A stretch of DNA of 53,335 nucleotides from Hymenobacter lapidiphilus (GCF_013377885.1 NZ_JABKAU010000033.1:1-53335), one strand, 5' to 3'; positions 1 through 7,617 are shown, counted from the stretch's first letter. The notes: generated by a model from the sequence alone, not told the origin. Program-made: numbers and translations.

Positions 1-1011
1 CTCCGTCTCTACTCCTCTTGTTGTTTCTTCATATATCTTTCCTCCTATGTAGAAGGGCTCTATCTCCGCTTTAATAGCATTGGGATTTCTAGAGCATACT
101 GTTATCGATGTGCCCTTTCTTCTAAAGTGTTTGTTTATTAATTTCTTTATATGCGGCTCTGCTTCCATTGAATTTCCTAGTATCACTAGATGGTCGTAAT
201 CGGATAAGCACTTTTTTAGAAAATCATAGTATTCAGAAAGAGTGTTATCGTTGCGGACGATTTCCTCCTTCATGTTAGGATTATTAAATACCATAACTGG
301 CTCATTATTCTCAATATTAGCTCTGGTTTTATATGTCTTTCCAAATGCCTTGGTGAATCTATATGAACCATGTAGATGCGCCAGTACAAGAGAATTGCCA
401 TATACGTATTCAGGGACCATATCTAACAGACCAGGATAAGGAGCTGAAGTTGCAAAGCCATCAGTAAACATAAATCCCTTTGGAATCTTAGTGGTCAAGG
501 TGTCTAAAACTCCGTCATAATTTGTTGTGAACATAGTAAATTTAGAGAAATTTTTTCCTTTAATCATATCTTCCAATTGGTTGGAGAATGTTGGAAAATA
601 ATTTCTCATATTTCCATATGCTGCACTATCTTGATGGTCCTGAAACTCTTTTGCAATTTCTCTTATCTTATTTAATAGAAAACCATCAAATACCGAATTG
701 AGTTTAACGATGTCACTTTTAGGAAGTATTTTTTCGAATCCGTCCATGCTTGAGAATAGATTTATGACTGTATAAATGAGTCTAATCAATTCTTCGTGAG
801 ATATTTTTATTCCCTTCTCATCAAATTGCCGGTAAAAATCTGCAAACGCATCATCAAACTTTTTCCATAAACCAGTAATGGCTCTGATACTATCAGCCGT
901 TTCTCTTTTTGTTACTACTTCATCAGGAGTCAAGCCATGATTCGGAAATTTTCTAATAATATCCTCAATCATGTAATTGAATCCATTTCCAACTAAAAAA
1001 AGTACATTCAT
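1..1011 (-). CDS. SIR2/AbiH-like NAD-binding-fold protein, 3' end outside window (candidate anti-phage gene)
   Basis: The minus-strand frame from the ATG at 1011 is open for 337 codons and runs off the left edge, so the C-terminus is missing. It starts MNVLFLVGNGFNYMIED; a glycine-rich VGNGF at the very N-terminus is typical of AbiH, DUF4917 and SIR2-like proteins. Further on are TTNYDGVLDTL (about residues 160-170), LAHLHGSYRF, and HLVILGNSMEAEPHIKKLI, matching the TTNYD, HLHGS and late (I/L)xGxSxxxxD/E blocks of SIR2-like and DUF4917 families. Such proteins often act as NAD-depleting or nucleotide-hydrolysing effectors in phage defence; that role here is inference. The gene is strikingly AT-rich (21/60 G+C in 601-660) against a host near 60%, which suggests recent transfer. 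No neighbour to its left can be seen. Confidence 0.7.
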   Translation of the reverse strand, partial: MNVLFLVGNGFNYMIEDIIRKFPNHGLTPDEVVTKRETADSIRAITGLWKKFDDAFADFYRQFDEKGIKISHEELIRLIYTVINLFSSMDGFEKILPKSDIVKLNSVFDGFLLNKIREIAKEFQDHQDSAAYGNMRNYFPTFSNQLEDMIKGKNFSKFTMFTTNYDGVLDTLTTKIPKGFMFTDGFATSAPYPGLLDMVPEYVYGNSLVLAHLHGSYRFTKAFGKTYKTRANIENNEPVMVFNNPNMKEEIVRNDNTLSEYYDFLKKCLSDYDHLVILGNSMEAEPHIKKLINKHFRRKGTSITVCSRNPNAIKAEIEPFYIGGKIYEETTRGVETE

Positions 1012-1040
1012 CGATTATTCAATATTGATTGTAAAGAAAT

Positions 1041-1067
1041 AAGGGCGGCTCATTACAAGCCGCCCTT
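1041..1067 (-). terminator. Hairpin terminator after nrdA
   Basis: Perfect 10-bp inverted repeat, arms 1041-1050 (AAGGGCGGCT) and 1058-1067 with a 7-nt loop, 11 bp past the nrdA stop. On the minus strand it is followed by ATTTCTTT. It separates nrdA from the AT-rich gene to the left. Confidence 0.8.
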
Positions 1068-1078
1068 AAAATTAATAT

Positions 1079-3460
1079 CTACGAACCGCAGGCCTCGCAG
1101 CCTTCCGGGTCGTCGAGCGAGCAGGCCATATCGGAGGCGTTCTGGGCCACGGCGTTGAGCGGCTCCAGGGTTTCGGCGGCCTGCTTCTGCACCGTGAACT
1201 TGATGGCGTCGGCGGCGGCTTTGGTGCGCAGGTAGTACATGCCCGTTTTCAGGCCCTTCTTCCAAGAATGAAAATGCATGCTCGTGAGCTTGCCGAAGTT
1301 CACGTTCAGCACGTGCAGGTTCAGGCTCTGGCTCTGGCAGATGTACGCGCCCCGGTCGGCCGACATGTCGATGATGCGGCGCTGGGAAATCTCCCACACT
1401 GTTTTGTACAGGTCCTTGATGTTCTGCGGGATGCTCGGAATGTCCTGCACCGAGCCGTTGGCGGCAATGATGGCCGTCTTCATCTGCTCGTTCCAGAGGC
1501 CGAGCTTGATGAGGTCCTTGAGCAGGTGCTTGTTGACCACCATGAACTCGCCGCTGAGCACCCGGCGCACGTAAATGTTGCTCGTGTAGGGCTCAAACGA
1601 CTCGTTGTTGCCCAGAATCTGGGCGGTGCTGGCCGTGGGCATGGGGGCCACCAGCAGCGAGTTGCGCGCGCCGTGCTCCATTACCTGCGCCCGCAGCGTG
1701 TCCCAGTCCCAGCGGCCCGAGTCGGGCGTTACGCCCCAGAGGTCGAACTGGAACTTGCCCTCGCTCAGGGGCGAGCCGGGGAAGGTTTCGTAGTGGCCGT
1801 CGCGCTGGGCCAGGTCCTTGGAGGCCGTCATGGCCGCGAAGTACAGCGTCTCGAAGATGTCCTTGTTCAGGCCACTGGCTTCGTCGCTCTCGAAGGGCAT
1901 GCGCAGGGCAATGAACGTATCGGCCAGCCCCTGCACGCCCAGCCCGATGGGGCGGTGGCGGCGGTTGCTGCGCTCGGCCTCGATAACGGGGTAGTAGTTG
2001 ATATCGATAACCTTGTTCAGGTTCAGCGTGGCGTGGTAGGTAACGTCGTAGAGCTTCTGGTGGTCGAAGAACAGGTTGCCGGCCTCGTCGGGGCGCACGT
2101 AGCGGGGCAGGGCCAGCGAGGCGAGGTTGCAGACCGCAATTTCGTTCTCGTCGGTGTACTCCATAATCTCGGTGCAGAGGTTGGAGCTCTTGATGGTACC
2201 GAGGTTTTTTTGGTTGCTCTTGCCGTTGGCGGCGTCCTTGAACAGCATGTAGGGCGTACCGGTCTCGGTCTGACTTTCCAGAATGGCGAACCACAGTTCC
2301 TGGGCCTTAATGGTTTTGCGGCCCTTGCCTTCGCGCTCATACTTGAGGTAGAGCTTCTCGAACTCGGCGCCGTGGCTGGTGTCGAGGCCCGGGCACTCGT
2401 GGGGGCACATGAGCGTCCAGTCGCCGTTGGCTTCCACGCGCTTCATGAACAAATCGGGCGTCCAGAGGGCAAAAAACAGGTCGCGGGCGCGCATCTCCTC
2501 CTTGCCGTGGTTCTTTTTCAGGTCGAGGAAGTCGAAGATGTCGGCGTGCCAGGGCTCCAGGTAAATGGCGAAAGCGCCCTTGCGCTTGCCGCCGCCCTGG
2601 TCCACGTAGCGGGCCGTGTCGTTGAACACCTTCAGCATGGGCACGAGGCCGTTGGAGGTGCCGTTGGTGCCCTTGATGTAGGTGCCGGTGGCGCGCACGT
2701 TGTGCACGGCCAGCCCGATGCCGCCGGCGCTCTGCGAAATCAGGGCGCAGTTCTTCAGCGTGTCGTAAATGCCGTCGATGGAGTCGTCCTTCATCGTGAG
2801 CAGGAAGCAGGAGCTAAGCTGGGGCTTGGGCGTGCCGGCGTTGAAGAGCGTGGGCGTGGCGTGGGTAAACCACCGCTCGCTCATCAGCTCGTAGGTCTCA
2901 ATGGCGGCGGCAATGTCTTCTTTATGAATACCCACGGCCACGCGCATCAGCATGTGCTGGGGCCGCTCCACCACCTTGCCATCGAGCCGCAGCAAGTAAG
3001 AGCGCTCCAGCGTTTTAAAGCCGAAGTAGTCGTAGTTGTAGTCGCGGTCATAAATGATGGCCGAATCGAGCGTCGCCGCGTTGGCATGCACGATGTCCCA
3101 CACGTCCTGGGCTACCAGCGAGGCATTGTCGCCCGTTTTGGGGTCCTCGTAGGTGTGCAGCCGCTTCATGGTGCTGCTGAACGACTTGCTGGTCACCTTG
3201 TGCAGGTTGCTCACGGCAATGCGGGCGGCCAGAATGGCGTAGTCGGGGTGCTTGGTGGTGAGCGAGGCGGCGGTTTCGGCGGCCAGGTTGTCGAGCTCCA
3301 CGGTGGTTACGCCGTCGTAGATGCCGTCAATCACCTTTTTGGCCACCTCAATCGGCGACACGAAGTTCATGTTTAGGCCGTAGCAGAGCTTTTCGATGCG
3401 GGCCGTAACCTTGTCGAACTTCACGGATTCGCGGCGGCCGTCGCGCTTGAGTACCAACAT
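1079..3460 (-). CDS. nrdA: Class Ia ribonucleoside-diphosphate reductase, alpha subunit
   Basis: 793 residues from the ATG at 3460 (MLVLKRDGRRESVKFDKV); the 16 codons upstream of it in the same frame do not look like family sequence. It reduces NDPs to dNDPs together with NrdB. The N-terminal ~90 residues form the ATP-cone (overall activity site). Active-site blocks are visible: SSCFLL (first redox Cys), SSNLCTEIMEY (the Asn/Cys/Glu radical triad) and AVCNLASLAL (second redox Cys), then PTASTAQILGNNESFEP. The C-terminus ends CEACGS, the swinging-arm cysteine pair that re-reduces the active site. nrdB lies 1.8 kb upstream on the same strand with two unrelated genes between, so the two subunits are probably separate transcription units. 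A DnaA-box-like site and an NrdR-box-like motif lie 170-240 bp upstream. Confidence 0.97.
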   Translation of the reverse strand: MLVLKRDGRRESVKFDKVTARIEKLCYGLNMNFVSPIEVAKKVIDGIYDGVTTVELDNLAAETAASLTTKHPDYAILAARIAVSNLHKVTSKSFSSTMKRLHTYEDPKTGDNASLVAQDVWDIVHANAATLDSAIIYDRDYNYDYFGFKTLERSYLLRLDGKVVERPQHMLMRVAVGIHKEDIAAAIETYELMSERWFTHATPTLFNAGTPKPQLSSCFLLTMKDDSIDGIYDTLKNCALISQSAGGIGLAVHNVRATGTYIKGTNGTSNGLVPMLKVFNDTARYVDQGGGKRKGAFAIYLEPWHADIFDFLDLKKNHGKEEMRARDLFFALWTPDLFMKRVEANGDWTLMCPHECPGLDTSHGAEFEKLYLKYEREGKGRKTIKAQELWFAILESQTETGTPYMLFKDAANGKSNQKNLGTIKSSNLCTEIMEYTDENEIAVCNLASLALPRYVRPDEAGNLFFDHQKLYDVTYHATLNLNKVIDINYYPVIEAERSNRRHRPIGLGVQGLADTFIALRMPFESDEASGLNKDIFETLYFAAMTASKDLAQRDGHYETFPGSPLSEGKFQFDLWGVTPDSGRWDWDTLRAQVMEHGARNSLLVAPMPTASTAQILGNNESFEPYTSNIYVRRVLSGEFMVVNKHLLKDLIKLGLWNEQMKTAIIAANGSVQDIPSIPQNIKDLYKTVWEISQRRIIDMSADRGAYICQSQSLNLHVLNVNFGKLTSMHFHSWKKGLKTGMYYLRTKAAADAIKFTVQKQAAETLEPLNAVAQNASDMACSLDDPEGCEACGS

Positions 3461-3634
3461 AAGCGTACTGGTTGAGGTGATAATAGAGTAGAAGTAGGCG
3501 CCGGCCAATTGCAGTTGGCAGTTAGCCGAAGCGCGGAGTCTGGTTTAGTCAAGCCCGGCGAAGCATTCGGACGCAGGCATTGATACCGGAAGATATTCCT
3601 ATCTGTCGGCTAGGACAAACCTTCTTTTCAGAAG

Positions 3635-3643
3635 TTTTCCACA
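3635..3643 (+). promoter_or_regulatory. Single DnaA-box-like site upstream of nrdA
   Basis: TTTTCCACA fits the relaxed DnaA consensus TTWTNCACA and lies 175 bp upstream of the nrdA start. One 9-mer alone is weak evidence; it is listed because nrdB, the partner gene, has three consensus boxes upstream. The 3509-3897 gap otherwise holds one long hairpin and no convincing gene. Confidence 0.3.
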
Positions 3644-3774
3644 TACCCCTAAAGCGGTGCAGTTCAGCCGGTTTTTGACGTTCAGCTTTTACTATATATT
3701 TTAGTCAGGCGCGTAATTCTGTAGTTGGCAGATTGACAGATAAGCAGTATGGTGAAATGGTCAAACCAAATCCA

Positions 3775-3838
3775 GCCCACGCGAAAGCCCGCATCCTCCG
3801 GCGCTTGGAGCGCGGAAAATGCGGGCTTTCGCGTGGGC
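3775..3838. repeat. 20-bp-arm perfect palindrome, intergenic
   Basis: Arms 3775-3794 and 3819-3838 are perfect reverse complements (20 bp; GCCCACGCGAAAGCCCGCAT and its complement). The 24-nt centre can partly pair as well (TCCGGCGCT against AGCGCGGA with one bulge). It sits between nrdA's upstream region and the 72-aa Cys-rich gene. Its sequence is not shared with the other palindromes in the window. Confidence 0.85.
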
Positions 3839-3888
3839 CAACAAGTAGTCAGGACTTCACAAAGCCCAACCGGCGCCCCATAAGGAAA

Positions 3889-3908
3889 GAGGCCGCCCTA
3901 TCGGCCTC
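3889..3908 (-). terminator. Hairpin at the end of the Cys-rich small gene
   Basis: Arms 3889-3895 (GAGGCCG) and 3902-3908 with a 6-nt loop overlap the stop codon of the minus-strand gene; on the minus strand TTTCCTTAT follows. Plausible weak terminator. Confidence 0.45.
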
Positions 3909-4116
3909 GCCACACGGCACCGGCTAGCACCAGCAGTACCCCGGCCACCAACGCGCCCACGGTTACGCCAGGCCCGAAGGCTTTACAGGAGCAGGACTGG
4001 AAAACGGGCCGGCCATTGATGCGCAGCCGGCGGCGGCAGAAGGCGCAGGGCGACAGGCTGGGGTCAACTCGGCCCGGCAGGGGCCACTGGTTGCGGGGTT
4101 CGAGGGAGTTGCGCAT
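3898..4116 (-). CDS. Small Cys-rich single-pass membrane protein, hypothetical
   Basis: 72 residues from the ATG at 4116 (MRNSLEPRNQW). I do not recognise a named family. Visible are a CxxC pair (PCAFCRRRL), a second CSC pair about 17 residues later (FQSCSCKAFG), which together could bind zinc, and a C-terminal hydrophobic stretch VTVGALVAGVLLVLAGAVW ending in WRGR, i.e. one transmembrane helix. The frame also extends upstream to 4218, but that stretch lacks any conserved look, so I chose the internal ATG. Coding status is inferred from the ordered Cys/TM layout and the hairpin at the stop codon. Confidence 0.5.
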   Translation of the reverse strand: MRNSLEPRNQWPLPGRVDPSLSPCAFCRRRLRINGRPVFQSCSCKAFGPGVTVGALVAGVLLVLAGAVWRGR

Positions 4117-4226
4117 GCGGCTTGATACGGGGTTGAAGGCAATGGTAACCCAGCGAAAAGCCCTACGCTCCGGTTCGAAAGGTAGGGCTTGCTCAGGGTT
4201 AAAAGCGGCCCTTGCCACGCGAAGCT

Positions 4227-5156
4227 TTATTTTTTCGGTACGCTATAATCGAGTCCGAAGCGCTTGGCGTAGCTGGCCAGCGGCTCCATGCCGATGGCCG
4301 CCCGCCGCTCATCTACGTGGGCCTCATCTTCAATGGGATGAAAGACCATTTTGTTGGTCTTGTTATCCTGGGTAAGCTGGCTGCCATACATCTGGGGTTT
4401 GCCCTGCCACATCAGCAGTCGGTCCTGCATCAGGGCCAACGCCGATTTGGCCAGGTCGCCCCGCGCCGCCGCCTGCTGGGCCATCGGGAAGTATTTCTGC
4501 ATGGTAGGCAGGTTGGAGTGCTGCACTACCAGAAACACCGTTTGAGTGCCCATACCGCCCACTTGGGCCTTCGTAGGCCAGCCCCGCGAATCGATTAGCG
4601 CCGTTATTTTCCGCAGATTAAGCGAATCGGTAAGTTGCATCTGCTTCCACAGTGCCCGCATTTCGGGCGAATCAGTCCCATACTGCTTCGCAATGGCTTC
4701 ATACCCCTGGCGGCTGCCCTGGTCGGAGGCATAGATGGCATCGAGCTCCTTTTTTAGCGGTTGGTCGTAGCTGGCTTCTATTCTGGCCACGGCGGCTTCC
4801 AGCTTGCTCAGCATGGGCTGCCAGCGTTTGTCGGCGTGCAGGCTCATCAGGTCGCCATCCTGCTTGGCATGGGCCACGTTTTCCCAGCCCGCCCCCGTGG
4901 CGCGGTCGAGGTACTGGAAGGCTTTGGTAGCGTTGCCGGCCTGGGCCCAGCTGCAGGCCGCGTTGTAGAAATCGGTGGCGCTGGACTGGGCCGGACGCTG
5001 GGCAAATGCCTGGTCGTAAAGCTTCCCCGATTCTGCGTAACTCTTAGCCGAATACGCGTCTCCGGCACGGGTCTTCAACGCGCTGAAACTGCTTTGCGCC
5101 AATATGGCTCCCGTACTCAGCAGGAGCGTAATAGCCAACATAATCACCTTTTTCAT
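4227..5156 (-). CDS. Secreted DUF6624-family protein with TPR-like N-terminus
   Basis: 309 residues from the ATG at 5156 (MKKVIMLAITLLLSTGAILAQ), which opens a clear Sec signal peptide; an upstream ATG at 5201 would bury it. After the signal is a short TPR-like helical part (AGDAYSAKSYAESGKLYDQAF, then DFYNAACSWAQAGNATKAFQYL). The C-terminal ~150 residues match the DUF6624 pattern: LDAIYASDQ, RGWPTKAQVG, FLVVQHSN, LMQDRLLM and a final YGSQL block. DUF6624 has no established biochemical role. It lies between nrdB and nrdA on the same strand with no apparent functional link. Periplasmic or outer-envelope location is expected. Confidence 0.85.
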   Translation of the reverse strand: MKKVIMLAITLLLSTGAILAQSSFSALKTRAGDAYSAKSYAESGKLYDQAFAQRPAQSSATDFYNAACSWAQAGNATKAFQYLDRATGAGWENVAHAKQDGDLMSLHADKRWQPMLSKLEAAVARIEASYDQPLKKELDAIYASDQGSRQGYEAIAKQYGTDSPEMRALWKQMQLTDSLNLRKITALIDSRGWPTKAQVGGMGTQTVFLVVQHSNLPTMQKYFPMAQQAAARGDLAKSALALMQDRLLMWQGKPQMYGSQLTQDNKTNKMVFHPIEDEAHVDERRAAIGMEPLASYAKRFGLDYSVPKK

Positions 5157-5244
5157 CTTGCTTTTCTGTAAGTCGAAACCAGATTGAAACCACCTGAACA
5201 CACGTGGAGCCCTAAAGCAATACTACTGAATTTCCTCAACGCCA

Positions 5245-5278
5245 CAACGGCCCCCAACCGTGTGGTTGAGAGCCGTTG
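5245..5278 (-). terminator. Nested hairpin after nrdB
   Basis: CAACGGC (5245-5251) pairs with GCCGTTG (5272-5278), and inside it CAACC (5255-5259) pairs with GGTTG (5264-5268). It lies 25 bp past the nrdB stop. No strong T-run follows on the minus strand, so the terminator role is tentative. Confidence 0.45.
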
Positions 5279-5302
5279 CAATTGAGAGCGGTTGTCGGCA
5301 GC

Positions 5303-6265
5303 TTAAAAATCCTCGTCGAGCGAGAAGGCGTTTTCGGTCCGCTCGCTCATCACGCCGGCCTTCTGGTACTCGGCCACGCGCTTCTCGAAGAAGTTGGTTT
5401 TGCCCTGCAGCGAAATCATTTCCATGAAATCGAAGGGGTTGGTGGCGTTGTAGATGCGGCTGTAGCCCAACGATTCGAGCAGGCGGTCGGCCACGAACTC
5501 GATGTACTGGTTCATGCTCTTGGCGTTCATGCCAATCAGGTTTACGGGCAGCGCGTCGGTCACGAACTCCTGCTCAATCTGCACCGCGTCGCGGATGATT
5601 TCCTGCACGCGGGCCTCGGGCAGCTTGTTCTGCAGGTGGTCCTTGTAGAGCAGGCAGGCGAAGTCGCAGTGCAGGCCCTCGTCGCGCGAAATCAGCTCGT
5701 TGCTGAACGTGAGGCCGGGCATCAGGCCCCGCTTTTTCAGCCAGAAAATGGAGCAGAACGAGCCCGAGAAGAAGATGCCCTCCACGGCGGCAAAGGCAAT
5801 CAGGCGCTCGGTAAAGTTCTCCGAGTTGATCCACTTGATGGCCCAGTCGCCCTTTTTCTTCACGCAGGGTACCGTTTCGAGGGCGTTGAACAGGTAGTCC
5901 TTCTGCTTAGGGTCTTTGATGTAGGTATCAATCAGCAGCGAGTAGGTTTCGCTGTGGATGTTTTCCATCATCACCTGGAAGCCGTAGAAGCAGCGGGCCT
6001 CGGCCATCTGCACCTCCTGCATGAAGTTGATGGCCAGGTTCTCGTTCACGATGCCGTCGGAGGCCGCGAAGAAGGCCAGCACGTGCGAGATGAAGTGCCG
6101 CTCGCCATCATTGAGGTTGTCCCAGTCTTTCTGGTCCTGGCTCAGATCAATTTCCTCGGCCGTCCAGAAGGAGGCCTCCGCCTTCTTGTAGAACTGCCAC
6201 ACGTCGTCGTGCTGAATCGGGAAAAGAACGAAACGGTTGGGGTTTTCGGTGAGTAGGGGTTCCAT
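5303..6265 (-). CDS. nrdB: Class Ia ribonucleotide reductase, beta (radical-generating) subunit
   Basis: 320 residues, the size of the compact NrdB group. It carries the diiron centre and tyrosyl radical used by NrdA. Visible iron-ligand blocks are WTAEEIDLSQD (Asp), IVNENLAINF (Glu), EARCFYGFQ followed by MMENIHSETY (Glu, radical Tyr in CFYGF, Glu/His), EGIFFSGSF (Glu) and RDEGLHCDF (Glu, His). The C-terminus ends AFSLDEDF, an acidic/aromatic tail of the kind that docks onto NrdA. It is transcribed leftward, divergently from rplU; the 468-bp shared upstream region has a -7 box (6369-6376) and three DnaA boxes (6540-6579). Confidence 0.97.
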   Translation of the reverse strand: MEPLLTENPNRFVLFPIQHDDVWQFYKKAEASFWTAEEIDLSQDQKDWDNLNDGERHFISHVLAFFAASDGIVNENLAINFMQEVQMAEARCFYGFQVMMENIHSETYSLLIDTYIKDPKQKDYLFNALETVPCVKKKGDWAIKWINSENFTERLIAFAAVEGIFFSGSFCSIFWLKKRGLMPGLTFSNELISRDEGLHCDFACLLYKDHLQNKLPEARVQEIIRDAVQIEQEFVTDALPVNLIGMNAKSMNQYIEFVADRLLESLGYSRIYNATNPFDFMEMISLQGKTNFFEKRVAEYQKAGVMSERTENAFSLDEDF

Positions 6266-6368
6266 GCAGACGGGGTGAAAGGCGGAAAATAGCAGTGCGG
6301 GGAAGGCCGCACTTGGCTAACTCGGACTCGGAAGCAATGTTTGGCGGCTTTTCAGCGCGGCTCAAAAC

Positions 6369-6376
6369 CAAAGATA
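6369..6376 (-). promoter_or_regulatory. -7 promoter box for nrdB
   Basis: The minus strand reads TATCTTTG, a full match to the Bacteroidota -7 element TAnnTTTG, about 100 nt upstream of the nrdB ATG. No clear TTTG at -33 is visible. Confidence 0.5.
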
Positions 6377-6539
6377 GCCCACCACTTTGGGAAAGGCGAC
6401 CCCGCGCTAATATTTTCTGCCTGCCCCGTTGCTGGCCGGTTGCGGCCTTGCTCCGAACCGGAGCTGCTGGAGCAATGAAGAGGTAAAAAGGCCCAAACCA
6501 GGGTTTTTGATAGGCAGAGAGGGATAAAAACGAAAATAG

Positions 6540-6579
6540 TTATCCACATTTACCCTGTGGACAATGATAGTTATCCACA
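6540..6579. promoter_or_regulatory. Cluster of three DnaA boxes
   Basis: TTATCCACA at 6540-6548 (+), TTGTCCACA at 6556-6564 (read on the minus strand) and TTATCCACA at 6571-6579 (+). Two are perfect copies of the E. coli R1/R4 consensus and the third differs at one position; the spacing is 15-16 bp start to start. The cluster lies in the divergent nrdB/rplU region. It could control nrdB (DnaA regulates nrdAB in E. coli) or form part of an origin. The rest of the 6266-6670 gap shows no gene. Confidence 0.75.
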
Positions 6580-6670
6580 GAGTGTTATTCGCGTACCCGT
6601 CAGCGCGTTCCTTGGATAAGTGCGTTTAGCGGCTGTTTGGATAGGCGCTCTGCTATTTAGTCAGTTAGAG

Positions 6671-6702
6671 TTTGGATATATGAAACGTTACGGGTACTTT
6701 TG
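6671..6702 (+). promoter_or_regulatory. Promoter of rplU-rpmA
   Basis: TTTG (6671-6674), a 20-nt spacer, then TACTTTTG (6695-6702): a complete Bacteroidota housekeeping promoter (TTTG-N19-21-TAnnTTTG). It is the only full two-element match I found in the window. The start codon is 31 nt past the -7 box. Confidence 0.85.
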
Positions 6703-6733
6703 CCTTCCAATTTTCAGAAACACCTAGACGCCG

Positions 6734-7039
6734 ATGTACGCAATTGTCAACATAGCCGGTAAGCAGACCAAGGTCGAAGCCAATAAATTTGTATACGCCC
6801 ACCGTTTGGCTGGCAACGTTGGCGACGAGGTGCAGCTGGGCAAAGCCCTGCTGACCGATGATAACGGAACCCTCACCATCGGCTCGCCGCTGCTGGACGT
6901 GACCGTAACCGGCACCATCCTCGCCCACGTAAAGGGCGATAAGGTGCTCGTATTCAAGAAGAAGCGCCGTAAGGGCTACAAGAAGCTGAACGGCCACCGT
7001 CAGCAGTTCACCAAAGTAATGATCAACAGCATCGGCTAG
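6734..7039 (+). CDS. rplU: 50S ribosomal protein L21
   Basis: 101 residues, the usual L21 length. Family signatures are MYAIVNIAGKQTKVE at the start, the LLTDDNGTLTIGSPLL centre and the basic KVLVFKKKRRKGYKKLNGHRQ block followed by the TKVMINSI end. It binds 23S rRNA in the large subunit. rpmA follows 118 bp downstream in the standard rplU-rpmA order. It has a textbook Bacteroidota promoter directly upstream. Confidence 0.98.
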   Translation: MYAIVNIAGKQTKVEANKFVYAHRLAGNVGDEVQLGKALLTDDNGTLTIGSPLLDVTVTGTILAHVKGDKVLVFKKKRRKGYKKLNGHRQQFTKVMINSIG

Positions 7040-7045
7040 TTGAAC

Positions 7046-7149
7046 AAGCTGTTAGCTGATAGCCCTTAGCTGTTAGCTTTCCGTTTGTTCCGAACCGGGC
7101 TTTCCACCATAACATTAGCTAATAGCTAACCGCTATCAGCTAACAGCTT
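7046..7149. repeat. AGCTGTTAGCT-type inverted repeat between rplU and rpmA
   Basis: Arms 7046-7063 (AAGCTGTTAGCTGATAGC) and 7132-7149 are perfect 18-bp reverse complements, with further copies of TTAGCTGTTAGCT and TTAGCTAATAGCTAA between them. The same AGCT-rich words recur at 7484-7513, 13001-13087, 25088-25101 and 29929-29970, so this is a dispersed element. It lies inside the rplU-rpmA unit and ends 9 nt before the rpmA start. Confidence 0.8.
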
Positions 7150-7157
7150 AAAATAAA

Positions 7158-7475
7158 ATGGCACATAAGAAAGGCGTAGGTAGCTCCAACAACGGCCGCG
7201 AATCGGAATCCAAGCGCTTGGGCGTTAAGATCTTCGGTGGTCAGTCTATCATTTCCGGCAACATCATCGTGCGTCAGCGCGGCACCAAGCACCACCCCGG
7301 CCAGAACGTGGGCATGGGCAAGGACCACACCCTGTTCGCTATGATCGACGGCACGGTGCAATTCCGCAAGGGCCGCAAAGACCGTTCGTTCGTGTCGGTA
7401 GTAGCCGGCGACGTAGTTGCTTCGGAGGTTCACACCTCGGCTCCCGCTTCGGCCGAAGCGCACGACAACGCATAG
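7158..7475 (+). CDS. rpmA: 50S ribosomal protein L27
   Basis: 105 residues. The N-terminus MAHKKGVGSSNNGRESESKRLG is the standard L27 start without the cleavable extension seen in Firmicutes, followed by KIFGGQ, GNIIVRQRGTKHHPGQNVGMGKDHTLFA and a VQFRKG...RSFVSV end. It contributes to the peptidyl-transferase region through its N-terminal tail. It is co-oriented with rplU and presumably co-transcribed across the AGCT repeat. Confidence 0.98.
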   Translation: MAHKKGVGSSNNGRESESKRLGVKIFGGQSIISGNIIVRQRGTKHHPGQNVGMGKDHTLFAMIDGTVQFRKGRKDRSFVSVVAGDVVASEVHTSAPASAEAHDNA

Positions 7476-7529
7476 TTTTTGACCCGTTGGCTGATGGCTT
7501 TTAGCTGTTAGCTTTCGTTCAACAAGCAA

Positions 7530-7577
7530 AGCCCCTGCCGGCTCTTCTCCTCTCAAGGAGGAGGGCCGGCAGGGGCT
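7530..7577 (+). terminator. Terminator hairpin after rpmA
   Basis: 13-bp perfect arms 7530-7542 (AGCCCCTGCCGGC) and 7565-7577, with an inner CTCCT/AGGAG stem in the loop. It lies 54 bp past the rpmA stop. There is no T-run after the plus-strand arm, but the stem is strong. Confidence 0.6.
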
Positions 7578-7617
7578 ACTAGCGTTATAGGTTGAGTATT
7601 GGCAGGTCAAGAACGAT

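Noticed and set aside
242..439. 65-codon plus-strand ORF in the first 500 bases
   Set aside because: It is antisense to the SIR2/AbiH-like gene, which is continuous through all 1011 bases and has clear motifs.
1268..3376. Long plus-strand open frame antisense to nrdA
   Set aside because: It mirrors the nrdA gene in a high-GC genome where antisense frames stay open by chance; the translation is His/Val/Gly-rich with no domain.
3733..3927. 64-codon plus-strand ORF beginning MTDKQYGEMVK
   Set aside because: It runs straight through the 20-bp-arm palindrome, has no recognisable domain and no promoter box; coding is unlikely.
6266..6733. Replication origin at the nrdB/rplU region
   Set aside because: Only three DnaA boxes and no dnaA/dnaN, parAB or AT-rich unwinding stretch; not enough to call oriC. 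Kept as a finding with a GC-skew test.
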